Origin: Chitinophaga pinensis
GTDB taxonomy: Bacteria; Bacteroidota; Bacteroidia; B-17B0; Aurantibacillaceae
Length of the DNA: 64,000 nucleotides
NCBI GenBank assembly: GCA_945860225.1
Contig: CAMAPT010000014.1
Span: 32,020 to 96,019, forward strand
Reading direction: 5' to 3'
The notes under the pieces are model-generated. The model ran no database searches. It was given only the letters and a program-made list of their open reading frames with translations, and had not been told where the DNA came from. Both the position numbers and the translations under genes were made by a program. Positions 55,285 through 64,000 of this stretch are shown here, in pieces. The stretch's first letter is position 1, and every line of letters begins with the position of its first letter.

Positions 55285-56370
55285 TTATTTATCAATCACT
55301 GATTTTGTCCCACAGGAAGCGCAAAAAGGCAAATGAGCAAAATTTTTATTTCCGCATTGATTACAATTCTTAAACAATTGGAGTCCACAATGCCTGCAAA
55401 AATCGGCTACTAGCTTATAGGCGTCAAGTTCATTATTTTTAAATGGAATTTCCCATTTCTTAATGATAAAATCTTTTCCGCAAGAAGGACAAAAATGATT
55501 TTCAAGGGCCTTTTCAGCCGCTTCGGCTTGAATGTTTCTAGATCTCTCTTGAGTAGATACTTGCAGTTCTGCTTGTTTCGTTTCAATAAATTGCCTTATA
55601 GTTTTAATAACATAATAGCCTAATCCGGCAGATAAAGTGATGCCAACAGCATAACGAACATATCCACCGTAACTAGGAAGATATGGCACCAAACCAAAAA
55701 AGAATGCGTAAAATGAAAATAAGGAAAAGCCAAAATATAAAGGCCAAAATTGATGTCGCCTATAACGAACAAAAAAGAAAATGCCCAAAGCTAAAATAGG
55801 AGCTACAAATAGTAACCGAATGAGAAACACCTTAAGATCGTAATACTGTAATTCTTTATCATATTTTGTTTCGGCTATTTCTGTTTCTTTATCAATTAAA
55901 ACTTGAATTTCTTCTTGTTTTTTACCAATTTTTTCAGATTCTCTTTCTTTAGCATTGAGCTGTAATCGCCAATCTTGCTCAATTTTATAACATTCATCTA
56001 GTTTTTTCGCTCTGTCTGTTACCTCTTGGTCTTTATCAGGTGAGCCTAATGTTTTTCGTGTTTGAACCCAATTTTCAAACGACTGTTTTTCATTTTTATA
56101 ATTTTCTTTGGCCGTTGAAATGGTTTTTTCAATTGTACTTTTTTGAGTATTAAGATTTTCTAATTCATTTGTTAAAAGGTTTATTTTTTTGTCAAGGTCG
56201 GCCATCACAAACTTATTTTCGAAATTTTCAACTTCTGGTCTAACGACTATTGTATCGAGATCGTCAATAATTTTATTTGATAAAAGAATGAGAAACAAGC
56301 AAAGAATAATGGAAATTGAATAATAAACAATTCGTGATGTCCGTTCTAGTTTTTTACTATTAAGTTCCAT
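55285..56370 (-). CDS. Zinc-ribbon membrane protein with coiled coil, unknown
   Basis: A 361-residue protein: one N-terminal helix (about residues 14-30), a 120-residue coiled coil (55-170), four closely packed helices (about 183-265), and a C-terminal double zinc ribbon. The ribbon has CPSCG near 293, CRHCG near 327, CNQCG near 340 and CASCG near 352, enough for two zinc sites. The coiled coil should be periplasmic and the ribbons cytoplasmic if the helix count is right. No named family. A lone gene convergent with citrate synthase. Confidence 0.75.
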   Translation of the reverse strand: MELNSKKLERTSRIVYYSISIILCLFLILLSNKIIDDLDTIVVRPEVENFENKFVMADLDKKINLLTNELENLNTQKSTIEKTISTAKENYKNEKQSFENWVQTRKTLGSPDKDQEVTDRAKKLDECYKIEQDWRLQLNAKERESEKIGKKQEEIQVLIDKETEIAETKYDKELQYYDLKVFLIRLLFVAPILALGIFFFVRYRRHQFWPLYFGFSLFSFYAFFFGLVPYLPSYGGYVRYAVGITLSAGLGYYVIKTIRQFIETKQAELQVSTQERSRNIQAEAAEKALENHFCPSCGKDFIIKKWEIPFKNNELDAYKLVADFCRHCGLQLFKNCNQCGNKNFAHLPFCASCGTKSVIDK

Positions 56371-56752
56371 AATTTATTTTTTAGGCTATCAGTTATTAAA
56401 TTTTAAAATTGAAGATATAAGCAAAGTAGTAATGCCTATTTTAAAAATCACCTCCATCAATTTATGAACTAATTTATAGTATTATTCTCAATAATCTACA
56501 AATATTCAAAATCATGAATTTATAATTATAATCTTTTAGGTAAACATACTTACATATTGTTATTGGTTTTTCAATCTCGATTGAACAATCGAACAACAAT
56601 TAAAATTCCTAATTTTTATTTTTAATTAACATAAACAAGTAACGTTATTCAAACCAACATTATAAAACCAAGGCAATTATGATAGTTAATTAAAATCTGT
56701 TATTTATAAGGTATTTTACATTAAATTTAGGGCCTAATTTTAACCCAATTTT
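56371..56752. other. Divergent intergenic region, AT-rich, no gene seen
   Basis: A 382-base gap between the divergent zinc-ribbon and S46 peptidase genes. I see no open frame with a plausible start, no RNA gene and no repeat. TAAATTTA at 56722-56729 is close to the -7 consensus and may serve the peptidase gene. Confidence 0.5.
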
Positions 56753-58918
56753 ATGAAAAAAGCCGTACAATTTATTATTACCTGCGTCTTAGTATTCAAT
56801 CAAATAGCCAAAGCCGATGAAGGTATGTGGTTACCTATGTTATTAGGCGAACAAGTGTATGCCGACATGGTGAAAAAAGGACTCAAAGTTTCAAAAGAAC
56901 AATTATATAGCATGAACCAGGCTTGCATCAAGGATGCCATCATTATTTTTGGTGGTGGTTGCACCGGTGAAATTGTGAGTAAAGAAGGATTAATCTTTAC
57001 AAACCACCACTGTGGCTACAGTGCCATTGCCGCGGCTAGTACGGTAGATCATAATTATTTAAAAGATGGCTTTTGGGCAAAATCAAAATCAGAAGAAATT
57101 TATGCGCCGGGAGTTCACGCACAATTTTTAATCAAAATTGTAGATGTTACCGATAAAGTCAATGAAAAAATAAAAAACATACCTTCTTTGGAATTATCTT
57201 CCAAATTGCCGGGTATTTTAAATGAAATGGCAACCAAAGAAACAGAAGGTTCGGGCTATGAGGGGCGAATCTCATCTATGTTTAAAGCCAATCAGTTTTT
57301 ACTATTTGTTTACGAGCGTTATAAAGATGTTCGTTTGGTTGGAACACCTCCGGAAAGTATAGGGAAATTTGGTGGAGATTCCGATAATTGGGAATGGCCT
57401 CGTCATACAGGAGATTTTTCTATTTTCCGTGTTTATACCAATAAAGATGGCAAAGCGACTGACTATTCAGCAGAAAACATTCCTTTAAAAGCAAAATATG
57501 CTTTACCTGTTTCAGTAAAAGGTGTAAAAGACGGTGACTACACGATGATTTGGGGCTATCCCGGCTCAACCAACCGTTACGAAACGTCTTTTGGTGTGAA
57601 ATTAAAAACAGACATCGAAAACCCATCAGTTGTAAGCTTAAGAGATGCTAGACTAAAATTTATGTTGGAGGAAATGAAAAAAGACCCAGCTGTAAAAATT
57701 CAATTAGCTGGTTATTATGCTGGCGTAGCAAATTATTGGAAATTTTTTGATGGTGAATCCAAACAGTTATTAAAATTCAAAACGTTCGAAGAAAAACAAT
57801 CTAACGAAGTGTTATTTGCTAATTGGGCCAAAGGCAAACCTGAATACGAAACCTTATTTAATGAATATCAAAAAAATTACGATACTTGGCGTCCTTATGC
57901 TAAACAACGCATATACATGACAGAAGGTATGTTTGGATCTCCATTAATTAAATTTGCTACTTCTTTACAAAGATTAGAGGCTACACTTAGTAAAAAAGAT
58001 GTCACCAAAGAAGAAATTGCGAAAGTAATTGATGCTACTAAAACAGATCGTGAAGCATTTATAAAAGAAGAAAATGTAGTTTCTGACAAAAATATTTTAG
58101 CATTTGTAACTCAGGCATTTTACAATGATATTTCTTCCGAACAACATCCAGCAGGTTTTTATGCATTCATCAATACAAAATTTGGTGACTTGAAAAACAA
58201 AACTACTTACGAAGGTTTTTCGAATTATGTTTTCAATAACACGGTGATTTTAGAGGATACTAAATGGCAAGCTTTTTTAAATAATCCAGATACAGCCTCT
58301 TTGCACAAAGATCCGGCATTTATGATAGCCAATGCATTTACCAGCAATTTTAATACAAAATACGCGAAACTATATGCTGATTTCAACGCCCAAAATTTTG
58401 TTTTAGGTAAAACTTACTTGAAAGGTATTTTAGAAATGAATAAAGGAAAAAAAATGTATCCGGATGCTAATTTCACGATGAGAGTTAGTTTCGGTAACGT
58501 CAAATCCTATTCTCCAAGAGATGCTGTAAAATACAGTCACATTTGTACTTTATCAGGTATTCTTGAAAAATATAAACCAGGCGATTATGAATTTGACGTG
58601 CCTGCAAAATTATTAGACTTAGCTAAAAACAAAGATTTTGGTCAATATGCGGATGCAAATGCAAAGGACATTGTTGTGTCATTCATTAGCTCAAATGATA
58701 TTACAGGCGGTAACTCTGGGTCTCCCGTACTAAATGCCAAAGGAGAATTAATTGGATTAGCTTTTGACGGAAATTACGAAGCATTGAGCCATAAAATAAA
58801 ATTTGACAAAGATTTAAATCGCACTATTAATTTAGATGTACGCTACTTATTATGGGTAGTTGAAAAATTAGGAGGTGCTACCAATATTATCAACGAATTG
58901 GATATTCGTAAAATGTAA
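56753..58918 (+). CDS. S46 family dipeptidyl peptidase (DPP7-like)
   Basis: A 721-residue exported serine peptidase of the S46 family, found mainly in Bacteroidota, which removes dipeptides from the N terminus of peptides in the periplasm. Signal peptide ends near KADEG; the N-terminal EGMWLPMLL is typical of the mature enzyme. The catalytic His is in TNHHCGYS (85-86) and the nucleophile is Ser655 in GGNSGSPV. Eighteen residues later Gly673 (AFDGN) occupies the place where DPP11 enzymes have the Arg that selects acidic P1 residues, so the enzyme should be DPP7-like with hydrophobic P1 preference. Monocistronic, with a strong terminator 25 bases behind it. Confidence 0.94.
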   Translation: MKKAVQFIITCVLVFNQIAKADEGMWLPMLLGEQVYADMVKKGLKVSKEQLYSMNQACIKDAIIIFGGGCTGEIVSKEGLIFTNHHCGYSAIAAASTVDHNYLKDGFWAKSKSEEIYAPGVHAQFLIKIVDVTDKVNEKIKNIPSLELSSKLPGILNEMATKETEGSGYEGRISSMFKANQFLLFVYERYKDVRLVGTPPESIGKFGGDSDNWEWPRHTGDFSIFRVYTNKDGKATDYSAENIPLKAKYALPVSVKGVKDGDYTMIWGYPGSTNRYETSFGVKLKTDIENPSVVSLRDARLKFMLEEMKKDPAVKIQLAGYYAGVANYWKFFDGESKQLLKFKTFEEKQSNEVLFANWAKGKPEYETLFNEYQKNYDTWRPYAKQRIYMTEGMFGSPLIKFATSLQRLEATLSKKDVTKEEIAKVIDATKTDREAFIKEENVVSDKNILAFVTQAFYNDISSEQHPAGFYAFINTKFGDLKNKTTYEGFSNYVFNNTVILEDTKWQAFLNNPDTASLHKDPAFMIANAFTSNFNTKYAKLYADFNAQNFVLGKTYLKGILEMNKGKKMYPDANFTMRVSFGNVKSYSPRDAVKYSHICTLSGILEKYKPGDYEFDVPAKLLDLAKNKDFGQYADANAKDIVVSFISSNDITGGNSGSPVLNAKGELIGLAFDGNYEALSHKIKFDKDLNRTINLDVRYLLWVVEKLGGATNIINELDIRKM

Positions 58919-58942
58919 ATTACTCATTTTTAATTTTTAAGC

Positions 58943-58976
58943 AAGGCCCAATTCGTTTGTAATTGGGCCTTTTTGT
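58943..58976 (+). terminator. Terminator of the S46 peptidase gene
   Basis: AAGGCCCAATT (58943-58953) and AATTGGGCCTT (58961-58971) form an 11-bp stem with loop CGTTTGT, followed by a T-run. A classical Rho-independent terminator. Confidence 0.88.
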
Positions 58977-59001
58977 TAAACGGCTTTATATAAACTAAAA
59001 C

Positions 59002-60249
59002 ATGCAAGTATCACAACACATATTAATGATTGGTGCGGTGTGGCCCGAACCTAATTCATCGGCAGCCGGCAGCAGAACCATGCAATTAATCGAACAATTT
59101 AAACATCAAAATTGGAATATCACCTTTGCATGCGCCGCTGCCGACAGTCCATTTAGTATTGATTTTCAAGAACTAGGTATTGAAAAAATAACCATAGAAT
59201 TAAACAGTAGTTCGTTTGATGAATTCATCAAACAATTGCAACCAACCATTGTGGTGTTTGATCGTTTCATGATTGAAGAACAATTTGGGTGGCGAGTGGC
59301 TGAGCATTGCCCAAATGCACTCAGAATTTTAGACACCATAGATCTTCATTGCCTCAGGTTAGCCAGACAAAATGCCTTTAAGGAAAATAGGCCTTTTTCA
59401 AACGAAGATATATTAACCTCTGAGGTTGCCAAACGGGAAATAGCTAGTATTCACCGATGTGATTGTTCCTTGATGATTTCTTCTTATGAAATGAATTTAC
59501 TCCAAGATGTTTTCAAGATTGATAAAGCGCTACTTCATTACACACCTTTTTTATTAGATCCCATTCAGGAAAATGACACGACTAACTGGCCTTCTTTCGA
59601 AGAAAGAGCGCATTTCGTTACAATTGGTAATTTTTTACACGAACCAAACTGGAATTCTGTTTTGTATTTAAAAGAATCAATATGGCCATTAATCAGAAAA
59701 GAATTACCACATGCCGAATTACATATTTACGGTGCTTATCCTTCTCCTAAAGTCAATCAGCTACATCAGCCTAAAACAGGATTTTTGATTAAAGGCAGAG
59801 CTGAAAATGCACAAGTAGTGATGTTAAATGCTCGAATATGCTTAGCACCTTTACGCTTTGGCGCTGGTATGAAAGGTAAATTAATTGATGCCATGACACA
59901 AGGCACACCAAGTATTACCACAACTATAGGTGCGGAAGCCATGCATGGTGAATTAAAATGGGGCGGATACATTACAGATGAGCCTGTTGAATTTGCCCAA
60001 AAGGCAATTCATTTATATAAAGATAAAACAGATTGGTTAGACTCCGTTAATCGTGGGGTTCAAATTATCAATCAAATTTTCGAAAAACAATCTCACGCTA
60101 AACTACTCATTAACCGAATTTTTGATTTAACCAACAACCTTAAAGCTCACCGAGCTAAAAACTTCATAGGTTCTATGATTACACACCATACAATAGCAAG
60201 TACAAAGTATATGTCGCGCTGGATAGAAGAAAAAAATAAGAAACAATAA
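59002..60249 (+). CDS. Glycosyltransferase, GT4-like
   Basis: A 415-residue GT-B enzyme. The N-terminal half opens with ILMIGAVWPEPNSSAAGSRT, the glycine-rich acceptor-side loop of family-4-like transferases; the C-terminal half has FVTIGNFLHEPNWNSVLYL, LHIYGAYPS, LIKGRAENAQVVMLNARIC and LAPLRFGAGMKGKLIDAMTQGTP, the donor-binding elements, with the GAGMKGK loop most typical. No membrane helix. It is alone, so the sugar and acceptor cannot be inferred; surface polysaccharide or protein glycosylation are both possible. Confidence 0.88.
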   Translation: MQVSQHILMIGAVWPEPNSSAAGSRTMQLIEQFKHQNWNITFACAAADSPFSIDFQELGIEKITIELNSSSFDEFIKQLQPTIVVFDRFMIEEQFGWRVAEHCPNALRILDTIDLHCLRLARQNAFKENRPFSNEDILTSEVAKREIASIHRCDCSLMISSYEMNLLQDVFKIDKALLHYTPFLLDPIQENDTTNWPSFEERAHFVTIGNFLHEPNWNSVLYLKESIWPLIRKELPHAELHIYGAYPSPKVNQLHQPKTGFLIKGRAENAQVVMLNARICLAPLRFGAGMKGKLIDAMTQGTPSITTTIGAEAMHGELKWGGYITDEPVEFAQKAIHLYKDKTDWLDSVNRGVQIINQIFEKQSHAKLLINRIFDLTNNLKAHRAKNFIGSMITHHTIASTKYMSRWIEEKNKKQ

Positions 60250-60267
60250 ATAGAGAATCGAATATGA

Positions 60268-60465
60268 TTATTTCAAATAAGTGTCAATAGATAATATAGT
60301 TGAAACCGGAATATGCTCTACGAGCTGAGATAGTTGATTTTCTGCTAGGGCATGAATATGCATAGAAGGAATAAATTGTATCCTGTTTTCGTTAGACCCA
60401 TTAATAATTGTTCCATATTTTTTAATCCCGTTCGTCAAAATTATCATTGCTTGCGTTGAATTCAT
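60268..60465 (-). CDS. Small conserved hypothetical protein (65 aa)
   Basis: Reads MNSTQAMIILTNGIKKYGTI, then IQFIPSMHIHALAENQLSQL and VEHIPVSTILSIDTYLK. I recognise the pattern (LTNG-K-YG, FIP, an IP-ID-LK ending) from short hypothetical proteins of this phylum with no known role. Two beta-strand pairs are likely. It ends 19 bases past the convergent glycosyltransferase gene and is the only plausible frame there. Confidence 0.65.
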   Translation of the reverse strand: MNSTQAMIILTNGIKKYGTIINGSNENRIQFIPSMHIHALAENQLSQLVEHIPVSTILSIDTYLK

Positions 60466-60592
60466 ACTACTTTTTTATATTTTATTTTCAGTTGCAAACT
60501 TATCATCACTTCACAACCAAATCATTAAGCCTGCATTAAGAAACAGCAAAAAATTAACGTCTTTTATTAATAAAATGTTAAGGCTAATCTTC

Positions 60593-60629
60593 AGAAATAA
60601 AAAATCCGCATCTGTTATTGATGCGGATT
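60593..60629 (-). terminator. Terminator of thioredoxin gene
   Basis: AATCCGCATC (60603-60612) and GATGCGGATT (60620-60629) pair over a 7-base loop; on the minus strand the stem is followed by a run of six T. It lies 26 bases beyond the trxA stop. Confidence 0.82.
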
Positions 60630-60654
60630 CTAATTTAAGTAACTAGAGGTCTAA

Positions 60655-60972
60655 TTAAATGTGGCTATCTAATTTTCCTGCCAATACATTTTTAGCGGCA
60701 ACTCCAACGTGTTTTTCAACCACTTCACCATTTTTGAAAAATAATAAAGTTGGTATATTTCTAATACCATATTTTGCAGAAATCGTAGAATTATGATCCA
60801 CATTCACTTTACCAACTACCGCTTTGCCAGCGTATTCAGTTGAAAGTTCTTCTACCACTGGCCCAACCATGCGGCAAGGGCCACACCATTCTGCCCAAAA
60901 ATCTACTAACACAGGTTTGTCTGATTTTAAAACTAATTCTTCGAAATTTGCATCTGTTATTTCTAATGCCAT
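60655..60972 (-). CDS. trxA: Thioredoxin
   Basis: A 105-residue thioredoxin with the active site [11 protein letters not shown] (redox pair in CGPC), the conserved DFWAEWC lead-in, cis-Pro in [10 protein letters not shown] and the standard length. It reduces disulfides in cytoplasmic proteins. Monocistronic with its own terminator. No signal peptide, so it is the housekeeping type and not a periplasmic relative. Confidence 0.96.
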   Translation of the reverse strand: MALEITDANFEELVLKSDKPVLVDFWAEWCGPCRMVGPVVEELSTEYAGKAVVGKVNVDHNSTISAKYGIRNIPTLLFFKNGEVVEKHVGVAAKNVLAGKLDSHI

Positions 60973-61161
60973 TTTATTTTGTTTTTAAAGGTTTATAATT
61001 CTCGTTTCACTAAATTAAACTTGTTCCGGAAATTTATCAAACATTAATCCAAATAGTTTTCAATGCCTTTTTGACATAATCCATAAATTTTATGTTTTTA
61101 CATGGCTTGTTTGTGGCGTGATAAACCGTCTATTTTTAATATCTTCGTCAAAAAAACTATC

Positions 61162-61554
61162 ATGGAGAATACCAATTTTTCAAATCAACCACCTCAGCAA
61201 AATCAATTTAATAATAATGATTATCAACATTCGTTCATGCAACAAATGTCTTTACCAAACTCTGCGGCAGTTTTAGTTTTAGGCATATTATCAATCGTTC
61301 TTTGCTTTTGCTATGGATTAGTGGGAATGATACTTGGTATCATTGCATTGGTATTAGCTTCTAAAGGAAATGCGCTATATAAATCAAATCCAGGTATGTA
61401 CTCCTTGTCGTCGTACAACAACCTAAAAGCCGGTAAAATTTGTGCCATTATTGGGGTCGTATTGTCTTCCTTATATTTAATCTTTGTTGTTGTTTACATT
61501 CTGTTTTTGGGAGCCTTATTCTCCGTAATGCCTTGGGATGCTATAGGTCACTAA
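61162..61554 (+). CDS. CCC-motif/DUF4190-type small membrane protein
   Basis: A 130-residue protein: a Gln/Asn-rich N-terminal tail (NFSNQPPQQNQFNNNDYQH) followed by two hydrophobic hairpins, VLVLGILSIVLCFCYGLVGM and ICAIIGVVLSSLYLIFVVVY, with LALVLASKGNALY-type sequence between them. It matches the DUF4190-like CCC-motif family of Bacteroidota, although the cysteine motif here is CFC. A longer frame from 61102 is rejected because the extra 20 residues are unlike relatives. It precedes uvrC by 6 bases, so the two may be co-transcribed. Confidence 0.82.
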   Translation: MENTNFSNQPPQQNQFNNNDYQHSFMQQMSLPNSAAVLVLGILSIVLCFCYGLVGMILGIIALVLASKGNALYKSNPGMYSLSSYNNLKAGKICAIIGVVLSSLYLIFVVVYILFLGALFSVMPWDAIGH

Positions 61555-61560
61555 CCAATA

Positions 61561-63369
61561 ATGTCGGCACCTATTTTAGAACATATCAAAAGTATTTTAA
61601 AAACCTTACCCGAATCACCGGGTGTTTATAGGTATTATGACATTGACAATAATTTGTTGTATGTAGGGAAAGCTAAAAACCTAAAAAAACGAGTCACCTC
61701 CTACTTCACAAAAGAGCATGATACTTACCGGTTACGTGTTCTGGTTAAAAAAATTACAGATATCAAAACCATCAAGGTTGATACTGAAATGGACGCGCTG
61801 ATTCTTGAAAATAATTTAATCAAGAGTCTCACACCAAAATATAATATCATGTTACGCGATGACAAAACCTACCCTTGGATTGTCATCAAAAACGAGCGTT
61901 TCCCTAAGGTCTATCATACACGGCAACTTAAAAAAGACGGCGCCGAGTATTTTGGTCCTTATCCGTCAACAACGACTATGTTTATTTTACTTGACCTCAT
62001 CAAACAATTATATCCACTTCGCTCTTGTAATCTTGATTTAAGTCAACAAAATATTAGTCAAAGCAAATTTACAGCTTGCCTCGAATACCAAATAGGGAAA
62101 TGTAAAGCCCCTTGTATTGGTAAACAAAGTCTTGAAGACTATGAAACGGGAATTAAGCACATAAGAGAAATTATAAGGGGAGATATATATTTTGCCATCA
62201 AGGATTTAAAAAAAATAATGTTGGAGCATGCAGACAAATTTGAGTTTGAAAGTGCTGCTGCTATCAAAAAGAAAATCGAATTGTTGGAAAAATACCAAAG
62301 TAAATCTACCATTGTTCATCCCTCCATTACAAACACCGAAGTGTTTGCTATTATTAGCGACGAAAAAGCGGCTTATGTTAATTTTTTCAAAATTACAAAT
62401 GGTACGATTATACAAGCACAAACTCTTGAGCTGAAAAAAAAGCTAGACGAAACGGATGAAGAAATGCTTGTATTCGCCATTCATGAAATACGTTCACGTT
62501 ATCGTTCCTCAAGTAAAGAAATTTTTGTGCCCTTTGAACCTGAATTCAAGTTCGGTGATGCTAAATACATTGTTCCAAAAATTGGCGACAAAAAACATTT
62601 ACTAGACTTGTGTTATAAAAATGCAGAATCTTATAAGCGAGAACGAGAAAAGCAATTAGCTATCATAGATCCTGAAAGGCATACAGATAGAATAATGCAG
62701 CAAATGATGAAGGACTTGAGAATGAAAGAAGAACCTCGTCGTATTGAGGGATTCGACAATTCAAATATTCAAGGTGATTATGCTGTCAGTGCCATGCCTG
62801 TTTTTATTGATGGAAAACCGGCAAAAAAGGAATATCGCCATTTTAACGTCAAAACAGTGGTTGGTCCAGATGATTTCGCCACGATGGAAGAAGTAATTTT
62901 GAGACGATATACGCGCGTGATAGAAGAGGGATTGCCGATGCCTCAGTTAATTGTAATTGATGGTGGGAAAGGACAATTAGGAGCTGCCGTAAATAGTTTA
63001 CGTAAACTTAACCTCATGGGAAAAGTAACAGTTATTGGAATAGCTAAGCGTTTAGAAGAAATTTATTTTCCGGGAGATTCAATCCCTTTGTATTTAGATA
63101 AACGTTCTGAAACCCTAAAAATCATTCAACACATTCGTGACGAAGCTCACCGATTTGGAATTACACACCATCGCAATAAGAGAAGCAGAGAAACTTTCAA
63201 AACTGAACTTTCAGAAATAAAAGGAATTAGCGATAAAACAGCTCAGAAACTTTTAACTGAATTAAAATCAGTCAAAGAAATTAAAGAAGCAACACTTGCC
63301 CAATTAACCAATATAATTGGGCAAGCAAAAGCTAAACTCGTGTATGATTTTTTTCAAAAACAATACTAA
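61561..63369 (+). CDS. uvrC: Excinuclease ABC subunit C
   Basis: Nucleotide excision repair endonuclease of 602 residues. GIY-YIG domain: SPGVYRYYDIDNNLLYVGKA (residues 19-38); UVR motif near 215-240 (FEFESAAAIKKKIELLEKY); RNase H-like 5' nuclease domain with IEGFDNSNIQGDYAVSAMPV; C-terminal helix-hairpin-helix near 555-600 (LSEIKGISDKTAQKLL). All parts present and length normal. Convergent with the carbonic anhydrase gene: only one base separates the two stop codons. Confidence 0.97.
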   Translation: MSAPILEHIKSILKTLPESPGVYRYYDIDNNLLYVGKAKNLKKRVTSYFTKEHDTYRLRVLVKKITDIKTIKVDTEMDALILENNLIKSLTPKYNIMLRDDKTYPWIVIKNERFPKVYHTRQLKKDGAEYFGPYPSTTTMFILLDLIKQLYPLRSCNLDLSQQNISQSKFTACLEYQIGKCKAPCIGKQSLEDYETGIKHIREIIRGDIYFAIKDLKKIMLEHADKFEFESAAAIKKKIELLEKYQSKSTIVHPSITNTEVFAIISDEKAAYVNFFKITNGTIIQAQTLELKKKLDETDEEMLVFAIHEIRSRYRSSSKEIFVPFEPEFKFGDAKYIVPKIGDKKHLLDLCYKNAESYKREREKQLAIIDPERHTDRIMQQMMKDLRMKEEPRRIEGFDNSNIQGDYAVSAMPVFIDGKPAKKEYRHFNVKTVVGPDDFATMEEVILRRYTRVIEEGLPMPQLIVIDGGKGQLGAAVNSLRKLNLMGKVTVIGIAKRLEEIYFPGDSIPLYLDKRSETLKIIQHIRDEAHRFGITHHRNKRSRETFKTELSEIKGISDKTAQKLLTELKSVKEIKEATLAQLTNIIGQAKAKLVYDFFQKQY

Positions 63370-63370
63370 A

Positions 63371-64000
63371 TCATTTATGGATATCAAATCTATAAATCGG
63401 ATCTATATCTTCACGTCCATCATGAATTACACTTAAATCTGTAATTAGGCCGCTATTAATACCATAAACCCAACCATGTAAATGAAGTGCTCTGGTTTTC
63501 CAAGCCTCTTGTACAATGGTAGTTTTGGCTAAGTTACGCACCTGTTCTATCACATTTAATTCGGTTAACCGATCGGCGCGTTTATCTAAATCTTCAATGG
63601 CATCTAATTCTTTGGAATTATCATTATAAACATCTTTTATATTTCTAAGCCAATTGTCCACCAATCCAAAACTTTGATTGGTCATGGAAGCCCTTACGCC
63701 TCCGCAACCATAATGACCACAAACAATAATATGCTTTACCTGAATATGCTTAACGGCATACTCTAACACACTAAGTAAATTTAAATCGGTATGTACAACC
63801 AAATTGGCAATATTACGATGTACAAAAATTTCACCACTTGCGGTACTCGTTACCTCATTAGCCGGAACCCTACTATCACTACATCCAATCCATAGATAAT
63901 CAGGTTTTTGACCTAATGATAATTTTTTAAAATACTCAGGGTCATCAAATTTTTTTTCAAGAGCAAATCGTCTGTTTCCGTCAATTAATTTTTGATATGA
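63371..64000 (-). CDS. Beta-carbonic anhydrase, 5' end outside window
   Basis: Interconverts CO2 and bicarbonate. The frame stays open to the window edge, giving 209 residues; the first few residues are missing. Zinc ligands are visible: Cys in IGCSDSRVPAN with the Asp/Arg dyad, and His and Cys in IIVCGHYGCGGV. The ending HGWVYGINSGLITDL is typical of bacterial beta-class enzymes of this size. A start at 63802 would discard the first zinc ligand and is wrong. Faces uvrC with a one-base gap. Confidence 0.95.
   Translation of the reverse strand, partial: SYQKLIDGNRRFALEKKFDDPEYFKKLSLGQKPDYLWIGCSDSRVPANEVTSTASGEIFVHRNIANLVVHTDLNLLSVLEYAVKHIQVKHIIVCGHYGCGGVRASMTNQSFGLVDNWLRNIKDVYNDNSKELDAIEDLDKRADRLTELNVIEQVRNLAKTTIVQEAWKTRALHLHGWVYGINSGLITDLSVIHDGREDIDPIYRFDIHK

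Noticed and set aside
1..64000. tRNA, rRNA or riboswitch genes
   Set aside because: Scanned the intergenic stretches for TPsiC-like and known riboswitch cores; none convincing, though a covariance-model search was not possible.

Overview
The window comes from the chromosome of a low-GC member of the Bacteroidota, of the free-living Flavobacteriales/Chitinophagales kind. Supporting signs are type IX secretion C-terminal sorting domains, Bacteroidota TAnnTTTG promoters, an S46 dipeptidyl peptidase, a eukaryotic-type citrate synthase, DUF5777 and YceI envelope proteins, and weak or absent Shine-Dalgarno sequences. No tRNA, rRNA or CRISPR array is visible. Genus and species cannot be told from what is here.

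Left part (1-28050) is mostly ordinary chromosome: a partial c-di-AMP synthase and an ABC-F ATPase; two envelope-type genes; a photolyase; an envelope cluster with two haem-motif lipoproteins, a DUF5777 barrel and a YceI protein (7768-11022); a methyltransferase and an M24 peptidase; a secreted M4 metalloprotease; a four-gene signalling operon (multi-receiver hybrid kinase, receiver, CheR, CheB-receiver-phosphatase fusion; 16308-22945); then hemE, a bestrophin, tyrS, an alpha/beta hydrolase and an LD-carboxypeptidase on the minus strand.

From about 28.2 to 33.9 kb, and again from about 43.1 to 53.5 kb, the DNA changes character. Small single genes, nearly all on the plus strand, are separated by 100-165 bp imperfect palindromes that start with ...TAAC and end with CGTTA/CGTTG. 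In several units the bases just upstream of the gene are the reverse complement of the bases just after it (9, 10 and 15 bp exact). That is the layout of integron gene cassettes with attC sites, with no integrase gene, next to a decayed tyrosine-recombinase 3' end. The cargo includes a PLD-type nuclease, a frameshifted uracil-DNA-glycosylase-like gene, two paralogous UVR-motif proteins, an AbiE antitoxin with a truncated toxin, a K+ channel, small membrane proteins, a propeller lipoprotein broken by a stop codon and a stomatin-like protein. Two transposase fragments and a duplicated gene tail show that the region is decaying and rearranging.

Between the two accessory stretches lie metG, a flavoprotein and a three-gene MksF-MksE-MksB (MukBEF/Wadjet-like) condensin operon without a JetD/MksG nuclease. 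To the right (53.7-64 kb) ordinary genes resume: citrate synthase, a zinc-ribbon membrane protein, an S46 peptidase, a glycosyltransferase, thioredoxin, uvrC and a partial beta-carbonic anhydrase. A separate 92-bp repeat occurs three times and ends each time at an ATG, so it looks like a mobile leader.
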